From the NCBI RefSeq assembly GCF_012933465.1, contig NZ_JABBND010000014.1, positions 120,202-184,201 of the forward strand: DNA of 64,000 bases. Direction: 5' to 3'. Numbering within the stretch: position 1 is the stretch's first letter; every line of letters begins with the position of its first letter. Shown here in pieces: positions 31,948-39,614 of the stretch. The DNA comes from Actinomycetospora sp. TBRC 11914. Its GTDB lineage: Bacteria > Actinomycetota > Actinomycetes > Mycobacteriales > Pseudonocardiaceae. The notes below the pieces were generated by a model. The model did no database searches. It was not told where the DNA came from and saw only the letters and a program-made list of their open reading frames with translations. Made by a program: the position numbers and the translations under genes.

Positions 31948-32694
31948 TCAGCCCCGACCCAGGTACGGCATCGTCGTCGCCATCACCGTGAGGAACGGGA
32001 CGTTCGCGTCGAGCGGCAGCCCCACCATGTAGCGGACGGCGTCGGCGACGTGGACCGGGTCGAACGTCGGCTCCACCATCCGCTCGCCGTTGGGCTGCAC
32101 GATCCCCTCGCGCATCCGGGCGGTCATGTCGGTCGCGGCGTTCCCGACGTCGAACTGCCCGCAGGCGATCCCGAACGGCCGACCGTCCAGGGCGACCGAG
32201 CGGGTGAGCCCGGTGATCGCGTGCTTCGTCGCGGTGTAGGCGATGCCGCCGGGCCGCCCGACGTGCGCCGCGATCGAGCCGTTGTTGACGATCCGCCCGC
32301 CCTGCGGGTCCTGCCGGCGCATGATCCCGAAGGCCTCGCGCACGCACAGGAACGAGCCGGTGAGGTTGACGCCGACGGTCTGCTGCCAGCCCGCCACGTC
32401 GACCTCGTCGGGGGTGCCGACGGGCCCGGTCATGCCGGCGTTGTTCACGAGCAGGTCGAGCCGGCCCCACGCGTCGGTGACCGCCCGGAAGAGCGCCGCG
32501 ACCGCCTCGGCGTCGGCGACGTCGGTGGGGACGACGAGCGCGCCCTCCGAGCCCCCGGCCGTCTCGCGCAGCGCGTCCTCCCGCCGCCCGGCCAGGGCCA
32601 CCCGCCACCCGTCGTCGAGCAGCGCCCGGCTGATCACGCGGCCGAGACCGGACCCGGCCCCGGTGACGACGGCGGTCCCGGGCTCGGTGCGCAT
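31948..32694 (-). CDS. SDR family oxidoreductase
   Basis: A 248-residue classical SDR: TGAGSGLG cofactor loop near residue 11, NNAG at about 84, NGSIAA with the catalytic Ser, and YTATK (Tyr-x3-Lys). The C-terminus ends FLTVMATTMPYLGRG, typical of 3-ketoacyl-reductase-like SDRs. Substrate unknown. ATG 32694 is chosen because the sequence upstream adds no conserved residues. Confidence 0.87.
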   Translation of the reverse strand: MRTEPGTAVVTGAGSGLGRVISRALLDDGWRVALAGRREDALRETAGGSEGALVVPTDVADAEAVAALFRAVTDAWGRLDLLVNNAGMTGPVGTPDEVDVAGWQQTVGVNLTGSFLCVREAFGIMRRQDPQGGRIVNNGSIAAHVGRPGGIAYTATKHAITGLTRSVALDGRPFGIACGQFDVGNAATDMTARMREGIVQPNGERMVEPTFDPVHVADAVRYMVGLPLDANVPFLTVMATTMPYLGRG

Positions 32695-32778
32695 GGCGCC
32701 CACCCTGGCCACGGCGTCGGGAATGTTCAATCCCGGGCCCCGACGACCCTGGCGCGCGCTGCCGGAGCTCGGCGTCGA

Positions 32779-33330
32779 TCAGCGCTGGTCGGGCGCCGGC
32801 GCCGACCCCGCGGCGATCGCCGCGGCCACGTCGAACCGCTCGACCCGGGCCTCCACGCCCTGCAGCCCCACGAGGCTGACCAGCGCGAACAGCAGGTAGA
32901 CCGCGTCGGCCTGGCGCAGGGTGAGGCTGACGAAGCTCAACGTGTACGCGACGTACATCGGGTCGGCGAGCACCGCGTAGATCCCGCCCTCGGCGAGCCG
33001 CCCGCGGCCGAAGAAGTTCCCGTTGAACAGCGCCTGCGCCCCGAGCGCCCGGATCGCGAGCCCGAAGACCACCGACGCGGACACGCTGACGACCAGGCCG
33101 AGCGGCCGCACCCAGGCCGGCAGCGGCCAGGACGGCTCGGGCCCGACGACGACCAGCACCGCGACCAGCGCGACCGCCGCGCCCCACACGACGACGAGCA
33201 GCGCGATATGCGCGGGCCAGGCCCAGCGCCCGAACACCCGGTCGTGGAACCGGTGCCGCCGCTGCGCCCACACCGCGACGCAGTTGACCGCGATGGCCCC
33301 GGCGAGGGCGGCGAGGGCGATCCACAGCAT
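32779..33330 (-). CDS. Isoprenylcysteine carboxyl methyltransferase-like membrane protein
   Basis: A 183-residue integral membrane protein with about five hydrophobic helices. The C-terminal half carries the ICMT/PEMT-type SAM-binding pattern: LAEGGIYAVLADPMYVAYTLSFVSL and later LVGLQGVEARVERF with the conserved Glu. Bacterial members methylate unknown small molecules or lipids. ATG 33330 has a GACGAGGAG site; a GTG at 33369 would start inside the shared promoter. Divergent from the peroxiredoxin operon. Confidence 0.72.
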   Translation of the reverse strand: MLWIALAALAGAIAVNCVAVWAQRRHRFHDRVFGRWAWPAHIALLVVVWGAAVALVAVLVVVGPEPSWPLPAWVRPLGLVVSVSASVVFGLAIRALGAQALFNGNFFGRGRLAEGGIYAVLADPMYVAYTLSFVSLTLRQADAVYLLFALVSLVGLQGVEARVERFDVAAAIAAGSAPAPDQR

Positions 33331-33371
33331 CTCCTCGTCCCCCACCGGGTCGCGGGCCAGGTAGGCCACTC

Positions 33372-33381
33372 AGCCTAGAGT
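33372..33381. promoter_or_regulatory. Overlapping divergent -10 boxes (TAGGCT left, TAGAGT right)
   Basis: TAGAGT (33376-33381) lies eight bases before GTG 33390 of the peroxiredoxin gene, and TAGGCT reads leftward from 33377-33372 toward the ICMT-like gene. The boxes share the central TA, a second example of back-to-back -10 elements in this window. Confidence 0.45.
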
Positions 33382-33389
33382 GCGCGACC

Positions 33390-33875
33390 GTGACCCCGGT
33401 CGCCGAGGTGGGGCAGCCGGCCCCCGACTTCACGCTCGAGGGCACGGACGGCCCCTTCACGCTCTCCGAGCACCGGGGCGAGCGGGTGGTGCTGCTCTTC
33501 TACACGATGGACCGCGGCTCGGTCTGCGCCCGCCAGTTCCGCTCCTACGCGGCGAACCGGCACGCGCTCGACGAGCTCGGCGCCACCCTCGTCGGCATCA
33601 ACGGGCAGGGTCTCGAGTCCCACCGCCGGTTCCGGCGCCGCGACGGCGTCCCGATCCCGCTGCTGTCGGACCCCGGACTCACCGTGGCCTCGGCGTACGG
33701 CGCCGCGGTCCCGGTGGTCGGCACGCGGCGCTCCGTCGTGGTGGTCGACGAGGAGGGCGTGCTGCGCCACCGCCACGTCCACACCCTCGGGCTGGGCTTC
33801 GCGACGGTGGCCGACCTGCGGCGGGTCCTCGCCGACCTCGGCGCAGCGCCCCGTCGCCTACGGTGGGACCCGTGA
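33390..33875 (+). CDS. Peroxiredoxin (AhpC/TSA family), first gene of the rSAM/selenodomain-type operon
   Basis: A 161-residue thioredoxin-fold peroxiredoxin. FYTMDRGSVCARQF carries the peroxidatic C46; VGQPAPDFTLEG and PIPLLSDPGLTVASAYGAA are family-typical, with no second resolving Cys nearby, so it is probably a 1-Cys or BCP-like enzyme reducing peroxides. GTG 33390 is probably leaderless. Its stop overlaps the next GTG by four bases, linking it to the radical SAM operon. Confidence 0.82.
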   Translation: MTPVAEVGQPAPDFTLEGTDGPFTLSEHRGERVVLLFYTMDRGSVCARQFRSYAANRHALDELGATLVGINGQGLESHRRFRRRDGVPIPLLSDPGLTVASAYGAAVPVVGTRRSVVVVDEEGVLRHRHVHTLGLGFATVADLRRVLADLGAAPRRLRWDP

Positions 33876-35536
33876 CCCGGCTGGCGCTGTGCGGGGGGAT
33901 CTACTCCAACCCGTACGCCCTGCGCGCCTTCGTGGCCGACGCGCGGCGCCGGGGCGCCGACCGGCTGATCTGCCTCGGGGACCTCGGGGCCTACGGCGCC
34001 GAGCCCGAGGCGGTCCGGCCGCTGCTCGACGAGCACGGCATCGAGTGCCTCGCCGGGAACTACGAGGTCGCGATCGGCTCCCGCCAGGCCGACTGCCTGT
34101 GCGGCTACACCGACGACACCGACAACGCCTTCGGTCAGATCGCCTACGACTACACCTTCGCCCACACCTCCGAGGCGTTCGCCGCCTGGATGGCGACGCT
34201 GCCGACGGAGCGCCGGTTCGACGTCGACGGTGTCGCGGTGCACCTCGTGCACGGCTCCCCGCTGGCGCTCAACGACTTCTGGTGGGAGTCCCTCGACGAC
34301 GGCGCCCACCGGCTGCGGGCGGACGCCTCCGGCGCCGACGTCGTGTGCTGCACCCACTCCGGCCTGCCCTGGACCCGGCGCATCACCCGCTCCGACGGCG
34401 GCGAGACGCTCGCGGTCAACGTCGGGGTGCTCGGGCGGCCGGCGAACGACGGCGGCCGCCACGTCTGGTACGCGCTGCTCGACGTCGTCGACGGCGCCGT
34501 GTCCGCCGAGCTGGTGCCGCTCGACTACGACTGGCGCGCCCAGGCGGCGTCGATCCGGGCGGCGGGCCTGCCCGAGGCGTTCGCCGAGGTGGTCGAGACC
34601 GGCTGGTGGACCTCCTGCCTGGAGATCCTCCCGCCGGCGGAGCGGTCCCGGGGACGCTTCCAGCTGTACCGCTCGGTGCTCGCGCAGCTGGCCGGGACCG
34701 AACCCGGGCCGGCGGAGCGCCCCGTCGTCCCGCTCTTCGGCTCGGTGCTCTTCCCGGCCCGGTTGTGGATCTACACGAACTTCGACTGCAACCTGGCGTG
34801 CGGCTACTGCTCGGTGGCCTCGTCCCCGCGGGCCGAGCGCCGCCGGCTGGGGCTCGAACGGTTCACCGCGCTGGTCGACGAGGCCGTCGACGCCGGGGTC
34901 GCCGAGGTCTACGTGACCGGCGGCGAGCCGTTCCTGGAGCCCGACCTCATCGACATGCTGCTCTACGCCAGCGAGCGCCTCGAGGTGGTCTGCCTGACCA
35001 ACGGGATGCTCTACCGCGGGCGGCGGCGCCAGGAGCTGGAGCGCCTCGCCGGGCGGCCGGGCCTCACGCTGCAGACGTCGCTGGACGGCACCGAGGCCGC
35101 GCACGACGCCCAGCGCGGCCGCGGCTCCTGGACCCGGGCGCTCGAGGGGGTCGACGTCGCCCGCGCGCTCGGCCTGCCGGTGCGGGTGGGCATGACCGAG
35201 ACGACCGCCAACGAGGGGCAGGGCGACGCGCTGCGGACGCTGCTGGCCGACCACGGGGTGGCCCCCGAGCAGGTCGCGGTCCGGCCCCTGGTGGCCCGCG
35301 GCAACTCCGGCGCCGGGATCGCCGTCGACCAGGAGGGCACCGTCCCGGAGCTGACCGCCGCCGCCGACGGCTGGTTCTGGCACCCCGCCGGCGCGGACCG
35401 GGCCACGTCGCCCGACATGCTCGTCGGCGGACCGGAGCTCCCGCTGACCGAGGCCCGCCGTCGCACCGTCGAGCGGTTCCTGACGCTGCGGCAGCGCGAC
35501 GGTTCGCTGCCGACGATCTACCAGTGCGCGGTCTGA
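33872..35536 (+). CDS. Metallophosphoesterase-like domain fused to a radical SAM enzyme
   Basis: A 554-residue fusion. Residues 1 to about 275 follow the calcineurin-like phosphoesterase fold (LICLGDLGAYGAEPEAV, LAGNYEVAIG, VHLVHGSPLALNDFWWES, CCTHSGLPW), but metal ligands are changed: the usual DxH is GxY (CGGIYSN), GNH is GNY, and extra cysteines appear (ADCLCGY). Residues 290-554 are a radical SAM domain with C306-x3-C310-x2-C313 (CNLACGYC) and TGGEPFLEPDL for SAM binding. TACGGT seven bases before GTG 33872 may give it an internal leaderless promoter. It belongs with the glycosyltransferase, flavoprotein, second rSAM and UGA-containing redoxin that follow. Confidence 0.8.
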   Translation: MTRLALCGGIYSNPYALRAFVADARRRGADRLICLGDLGAYGAEPEAVRPLLDEHGIECLAGNYEVAIGSRQADCLCGYTDDTDNAFGQIAYDYTFAHTSEAFAAWMATLPTERRFDVDGVAVHLVHGSPLALNDFWWESLDDGAHRLRADASGADVVCCTHSGLPWTRRITRSDGGETLAVNVGVLGRPANDGGRHVWYALLDVVDGAVSAELVPLDYDWRAQAASIRAAGLPEAFAEVVETGWWTSCLEILPPAERSRGRFQLYRSVLAQLAGTEPGPAERPVVPLFGSVLFPARLWIYTNFDCNLACGYCSVASSPRAERRRLGLERFTALVDEAVDAGVAEVYVTGGEPFLEPDLIDMLLYASERLEVVCLTNGMLYRGRRRQELERLAGRPGLTLQTSLDGTEAAHDAQRGRGSWTRALEGVDVARALGLPVRVGMTETTANEGQGDALRTLLADHGVAPEQVAVRPLVARGNSGAGIAVDQEGTVPELTAAADGWFWHPAGADRATSPDMLVGGPELPLTEARRRTVERFLTLRQRDGSLPTIYQCAV

Positions 35537-35540
35537 GGTC

Positions 35541-36308
35541 GTGCCCGACGGGACGAACGACTCGTTCGTGGCGTCCACGCGCACGAACGGGTCGTTCGTC
35601 CCGCGGGCCGACGCGTCCGCCGACCAGCTCGCCGTCTCGATCATCGTCCCGGTCCGCGACGAGGAGACCCGGATCGCCGCGACGCTGCGCTCGCTGCGCG
35701 CGGCGTTCGGCGACTGCGAGCTGATCGTCGTGGACGGCGGCAGCCGCGACGCCACCGTCGCCCGCGCCGCGCCCCACGCCACGGTGCTGCACGCCGACGG
35801 GGGCCGCGGCCCGCAGCTCAACGCGGGCGCGGCGGCCGCCCACGGCGAGGTCCTCTGGTTCGTCCACGCCGACGCCCGGCCCGACCCGGGCGCGCTGCCC
35901 GCTCTGCGCGCGGCGCTCGCCGACCCGCGGGTGGTCGGCGGGGGCTGCCGGCTCCGGTTCGACCGCACCGGCCCGGTCCTGCGGTGGCTGGTGTGGACCT
36001 CGAACCTGCGGGCGCGGCACCTGCACTGGATCTTCGGGGACCAGGCGGTGTTCGTGCGGCGGAGCGCGTTCGACGACGTCGGTGGGTTCCCCGCGATCCC
36101 GATCATGGAGGACCTGGAGATGTCGCGGCGCCTCGCCCGCCGGGGTCGGCTCGTGGTGCTGCCGACGCCGTGCACGGCCTCGGCCCGCCGGCTCGTCGAG
36201 CGGGGACCGGCCCGGATGCTCGTGCTCATGCAGCTCTACAAACTGCAGTACTTCCTCGGCGTCGACCCGAGCGTCATCCGCCGCCGCTACGAGACGAGCC
36301 GCCGGTGA
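35541..36308 (+). CDS. TIGR04283-like family 2 glycosyltransferase
   Basis: A 255-residue GT-A enzyme: VSIIVPVRDEETRIAATLRSLRAA, then ELIVVDGGSRDATVARA, VLHADGGRGPQLNAGAAAAHGEVLWFVHADARPDPGAL with the DxD-type metal site, and HWIFGDQAVFVRRSAFDDVGGFPAIPIMEDLEMSRRL. This is the TIGR04283 pattern, transferases found next to radical SAM/selenodomain proteins. GTG 35541 is five bases after the rSAM stop; the first 20 codons consist of a palindromic repeat, so the true start could be GTG 35568. It ends overlapping the flavoprotein gene by four bases. Confidence 0.82.
   Translation: MPDGTNDSFVASTRTNGSFVPRADASADQLAVSIIVPVRDEETRIAATLRSLRAAFGDCELIVVDGGSRDATVARAAPHATVLHADGGRGPQLNAGAAAAHGEVLWFVHADARPDPGALPALRAALADPRVVGGGCRLRFDRTGPVLRWLVWTSNLRARHLHWIFGDQAVFVRRSAFDDVGGFPAIPIMEDLEMSRRLARRGRLVVLPTPCTASARRLVERGPARMLVLMQLYKLQYFLGVDPSVIRRRYETSRR
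35550..35602. repeat. Double palindrome inside the 5' end of the glycosyltransferase gene
   Basis: ACGAACGA-c-TCGTTCGT (35553-35569) and ACGAACG-ggt-CGTTCGT (35583-35599) lie within outer inverted ends GGGACGAAC (35550-35558) and GTTCGTCCC (35594-35602). The design equals the intergenic repeats elsewhere, but here it is translated, giving NDSFVASTRTNGSFV at the N-terminus. Confidence 0.8.
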
Positions 36309-37693
36309 CCCACGACCTCCTCGTCCTCGGCGCCGGCGCCGGCGGGCTCTCCGCCGCCCGCGCCGGGGTCCGCGCGGGCCTGGTGACGGCGCTGGTCACC
36401 GACGGCCCGATCGGCGGCGACTGCACGTTCACCGGCTGCGTGCCGTCGAAGACGCTGCTCGCCGCGGCGGCCGCGGGCGCGACGGCGAAGGACGCGCTGG
36501 TCCGGGTCCGTGCCACCGTCACCCGGGTGGCCGCCACCGAGACGCCGGACGTGCTGCGCGGCGAGGGCGTCGACGTCGTCGCCGGCCGGGCCCGGTTCAC
36601 CGGGCCGCGCTCGGTGGTCACCGACGACGGCCGGGCCCTGGCGGCACCCCGGATCGTCCTGGCGACCGGCAGCTCACCGCAGGTGCCGGACGGACTCGCG
36701 GACGTCGACCCGCTGACCACCGACACCGTGTTCGACCTCGACGACGCCCCGGGCTCGCTCGCCGTGCTCGGTGCCGGGCCGGCCGGGTGCGAGCTCGCGC
36801 AGGCCTTCGCCCGCCTCGGGACCGCCGTCACGCTCCTCGACCGCGCCGAGCGGGTGCTGCCCGGCCTGGACGCCGAGGCGGGCGAGGTGGTGGCCGACGC
36901 GCTGCGCCGCGACGGCGTGGACCTGCGCCTCGGCACCGCCGCGTCCCGGGTCGAGGCCCTGCCCGGCGGACGCGTCCGGGTCGACCCGGCCGGTGTCGAC
37001 GCCGACCGCCTCCTCGTCGTCACCGGGCGCCGCCCGGCCACGGCCGGCCTGGACCTGCACCGGGCCGGCGTCGGGGTCGGCGCCGGCGGTGCCGTCACCG
37101 TCGACCACCACCTCGTCACGACGACGCCGGGCGTGGCCGCCGTCGGCGACGTCACCGCGGTCTGCCCGCACACCCACGCCGCCGACGAGATGGGACGGGT
37201 CGCGGTGCGCAACGTCGGGCGGCCCGGCTGGCGACGACGCCGCTTCCGGGTCGACCTGGTGCCCCGCGTGGTGTTCACCGACCCGGAGGTGGCGACGATC
37301 GGGCTGACCGAGGACCGGGCGGGACCGGACGCGTGGGTCGCGGAGATCCCGATGACCGCCGTCGACCGGGCCGTGACCGCCGGCCGGGAGGACGGGTTCG
37401 TGAAGCTCGTCGCCGGCCCCCTGCCCGGTACCGGACGGCTCACCCGGGACGGGCTGGCCCGGGTCGGCGGCGGCCGGCTGCTCGGCGCGACGATCGTCGC
37501 CGAGCGGGCGGGGGAGATGATCGCGGAGGTGGCCCTCGCGATGCGGCTCGGCGCGCTCACCGGGCGCCTCGCCCAGACCGTGCATGCCTACCCGACGTGG
37601 TCGCTGGCCGTGCGCCAGGCCGCGGCGGCCCTGGCGACCGGGAGCGGCGCCGGGGTGACCGTGCGGCGGGCGGTCCGGCGGGCCGGACGATGA
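36305..37693 (+). CDS. Mercuric-reductase-like FAD/NAD(P) disulfide oxidoreductase
   Basis: A 462-residue flavoprotein. FAD site LVLGAGAGGLSAARAG, active-site disulfide C40-x4-C45 (GGDCTFTGCVPSK), NAD(P) site LAVLGAGPAGCELAQAF, and AAVGDVTAVCPHTHAADEMG. The C-terminal interface motif is VHAYPTWSLAVRQ, having His but lacking the usual Glu, so the partner-subunit acid is missing. No HMA or vicinal C-terminal Cys pair, so it is not a true MerA. It overlaps both neighbours by four bases inside the rSAM operon and could reduce a thiol or selenol intermediate (inference). Confidence 0.82.
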   Translation: MTHDLLVLGAGAGGLSAARAGVRAGLVTALVTDGPIGGDCTFTGCVPSKTLLAAAAAGATAKDALVRVRATVTRVAATETPDVLRGEGVDVVAGRARFTGPRSVVTDDGRALAAPRIVLATGSSPQVPDGLADVDPLTTDTVFDLDDAPGSLAVLGAGPAGCELAQAFARLGTAVTLLDRAERVLPGLDAEAGEVVADALRRDGVDLRLGTAASRVEALPGGRVRVDPAGVDADRLLVVTGRRPATAGLDLHRAGVGVGAGGAVTVDHHLVTTTPGVAAVGDVTAVCPHTHAADEMGRVAVRNVGRPGWRRRRFRVDLVPRVVFTDPEVATIGLTEDRAGPDAWVAEIPMTAVDRAVTAGREDGFVKLVAGPLPGTGRLTRDGLARVGGGRLLGATIVAERAGEMIAEVALAMRLGALTGRLAQTVHAYPTWSLAVRQAAAALATGSGAGVTVRRAVRRAGR

Positions 37694-39066
37694 GCCTGCG
37701 CGACTGGTGGCGCCGCACCCGCCCCGCCGACCCGGAGTTCGTCGCCGCCCTGGCCCGGCGCTGGGCGGAGCTCCCCGAGGTCGTCCGCACCCCCGCGCAG
37801 GTCATCGGCCGGCATGCCGTCGGCTGCGAGGGCACCCACGGCGTCTTCCCGCGCTGCAACCTCTCCTGCGCGCCCTGCTACCACTCCCGCGACGCCAACC
37901 GGGTCCGCGTCGACGGCGGCCACACCGTCCGCGAGGTCGACGCCCAGATGGCGCTGCTGCGCGAGCGCCGCGGGCCGGTGGCGCACGCCCAGCTGATCGG
38001 CGGCGAGGTGACCCTGCTCGACCCCGACGACCACGCCGCCGCCCTGCTGGCCATGCGCGCCCACGGGCGCGAGCCGATGAGCATGACCCACGGCGACATG
38101 GACGACGACTACCTCGAGCGCCTCGCGCTCGGGCCGGACGGCCGGCGCCGGCTGCACCGGATCTCGTTCGCCGGGCACTTCGACTCGTTGATGACCGGGC
38201 GCCGCGGGATCCCGCGACCCCCCGACGAGGCGTCGCTGAACCCCTACCGGCGGGCGTTCGTCGCGCGGTTCGCGCGGCTGCGCCGCGAGCACGGCGTCCG
38301 GTACTTCGTGGCGCACACGATGACGGTGTCCCCGACCAACCTCGGCGAGGTCGCGCAGGTGGCCCACGACGCCGGGCGGATGGGCTTCGGGATGCTCGCG
38401 TTCCAGCCCGCGGCGTTCGTCGGCGACCACCGCCGCTGGCACGAGCCCTACCGCGCGATGACCGACGACGACGTCTGGGCCGAGATCGGGCGCGGGATCG
38501 GCGCCCGGCTCGACCACACGGTCGTCCAGCACGGCGACCTGCGGTGCAACCGCGCGGCCTACGGCTTCTGGGTCGGCGAGCGCTGGCACCCGGTCGCCGA
38601 CGGCGACGATCCCCGCGACGTCGCCGCCCGCGACGCCTTCCTGGGCTGGTTCGGGCCGGTGAACTTCACCGGATCACCGGCGCCGGTCCTCGTCGCGAAG
38701 ATCGCGCGGGTGGTGGCGCGGCACCCCCGCGCGGTACCGATCACCCTCGGCTGGGCCCGACGACGGGTGCGGGCGGCGGGACTGCGCGCCGTCCTGCGGC
38801 GCGGGGTCCGACCCATGTCGGTGGTCATGCACTCGTTCATGGACGCCGCCGACGTCGCCCCGGCGTGGGCGGCGACGCAGCGCGGCGAGGTCGCCGACGA
38901 CGCGGCGGTCCGCGCCACCCAGGAGCGGCTGGCGGCGTGCCACTACACCATGGCGCACCCCGCCACCGGGGAGCTCGTGCCGGCCTGCGTCCAGCACGCG
39001 GTGCTCGACCCCGGCGAGAACGCCGCGCTCCGCCGGCTGCTGCCGATCGCGGAGGTCCGACGCTGA
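37690..39066 (+). CDS. Second radical SAM enzyme of the operon
   Basis: A 458-residue radical SAM protein with C56-x3-C60-x2-C63 (RCNLSCAPCYHSRD) and the SAM-binding LIGGEVTLLDPD strand. It differs strongly from the first rSAM domain in the operon: the cluster motif is followed by a long arginine-rich helical region, and the C-terminus has more cysteines (DLRCNRAAYGFW, AACHYTMAHPATGELVPACVQH) that could hold an auxiliary cluster. The substrate is unknown. Its stop shares one base with the ATG of the UGA-containing redoxin, so the two must be co-translated. Confidence 0.82.
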   Translation: MSLRDWWRRTRPADPEFVAALARRWAELPEVVRTPAQVIGRHAVGCEGTHGVFPRCNLSCAPCYHSRDANRVRVDGGHTVREVDAQMALLRERRGPVAHAQLIGGEVTLLDPDDHAAALLAMRAHGREPMSMTHGDMDDDYLERLALGPDGRRRLHRISFAGHFDSLMTGRRGIPRPPDEASLNPYRRAFVARFARLRREHGVRYFVAHTMTVSPTNLGEVAQVAHDAGRMGFGMLAFQPAAFVGDHRRWHEPYRAMTDDDVWAEIGRGIGARLDHTVVQHGDLRCNRAAYGFWVGERWHPVADGDDPRDVAARDAFLGWFGPVNFTGSPAPVLVAKIARVVARHPRAVPITLGWARRRVRAAGLRAVLRRGVRPMSVVMHSFMDAADVAPAWAATQRGEVADDAAVRATQERLAACHYTMAHPATGELVPACVQHAVLDPGENAALRRLLPIAEVRR

Positions 39067-39614
39067 TGCCCCGGCTCGTCACCGCGCCCGTCGACCTGAC
39101 CGGGCTGGTGCTCCCCGACGCCCGCGGCGGCACGCCGCTCGACCTCGGGGCGCTGCGCGGGCCGGCCGTCGTCGTCGCGATCCGCCACCGGTACTGACTG
39201 CCCTGCCAGCGCCACCTGGTCCAGGTGGCCTCGGAGGCGGGCGACGCCGTGCCCGTGGTCGCGGTGGGGTTCGACCCCGCCGACGCCCTCGGGGCGCTCG
39301 CCGACCACCTGGGCTGGGCGTCGCCGTTCCTGGCCGACGACGGGCGCCGCCTGTACGCCCGGCTCGGGATGCGGCGCGCGCCGTGGTGGCGGGTGTGGTC
39401 GCCCCGCACCCTCGCGTTCTACGCCCGCGCGGTCCGCGGCGAGCCGGCTCCCCACCCCGGCGGGCCGGCCCCGCTCGACGTCATGCAGATGGGCGGCGAC
39501 GCGGTGGTGGTCGACGGCGTGGCCGTGCGGACCTGGCTGCCGCGGACGCCGGTCGACCGGGTGGCCCCGGCGGTCGTCGTGGGGGTCGCGCGCTCTCAGA
39601 CGGAGAGCACGTAG
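39066..39614 (+). CDS. Peroxiredoxin-like selenoprotein candidate with in-frame UGA (UxxC active site)
   Basis: Read through TGA 39195-39197, the frame gives a 182-residue AhpC/TSA-2-like redoxin: VVVAIRHRY-U44-L-P-C47-QRHLVQVASEAGD, then VPVVAVGFDPADAL, FLADDGRRLYARLG, and VMQMGGDAVVVDGVAVRTWLP. The UGA is exactly where the first Cys of the family CxxC stands, the second Cys is intact, and homology continues for 138 codons after it. A hairpin 14 bases downstream fits a bacterial SECIS. The alternative is a nonsense-mutated pseudogene, but the intact downstream frame, the operon of rSAM/selenodomain type and the hairpin favour selenocysteine. Confidence 0.75.
39211..39229 (+). promoter_or_regulatory. 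Candidate bacterial SECIS hairpin
   Basis: GCCACCTGG and CCAGGTGGC are perfect complements around one base; realistically a 7-bp stem with a GGTCC loop. The loop starts 20 bases after the UGA and begins with G, inside the accepted window for SelB-recognised bSECIS elements. It is within the coding frame, as in all bacterial cases. Confidence 0.65.

Noticed and set aside
36305..37693. True mercuric reductase
   Set aside because: No N-terminal HMA domain, no C-terminal vicinal cysteine pair and no mer genes nearby.
39066..39197. Reading the redoxin as a 43-residue gene ending at TGA, or as a pseudogene
   Set aside because: Homology and frame continue without any other defect, a SECIS-like hairpin is correctly placed and the second active-site Cys is kept; the pseudogene option remains open but is less likely.
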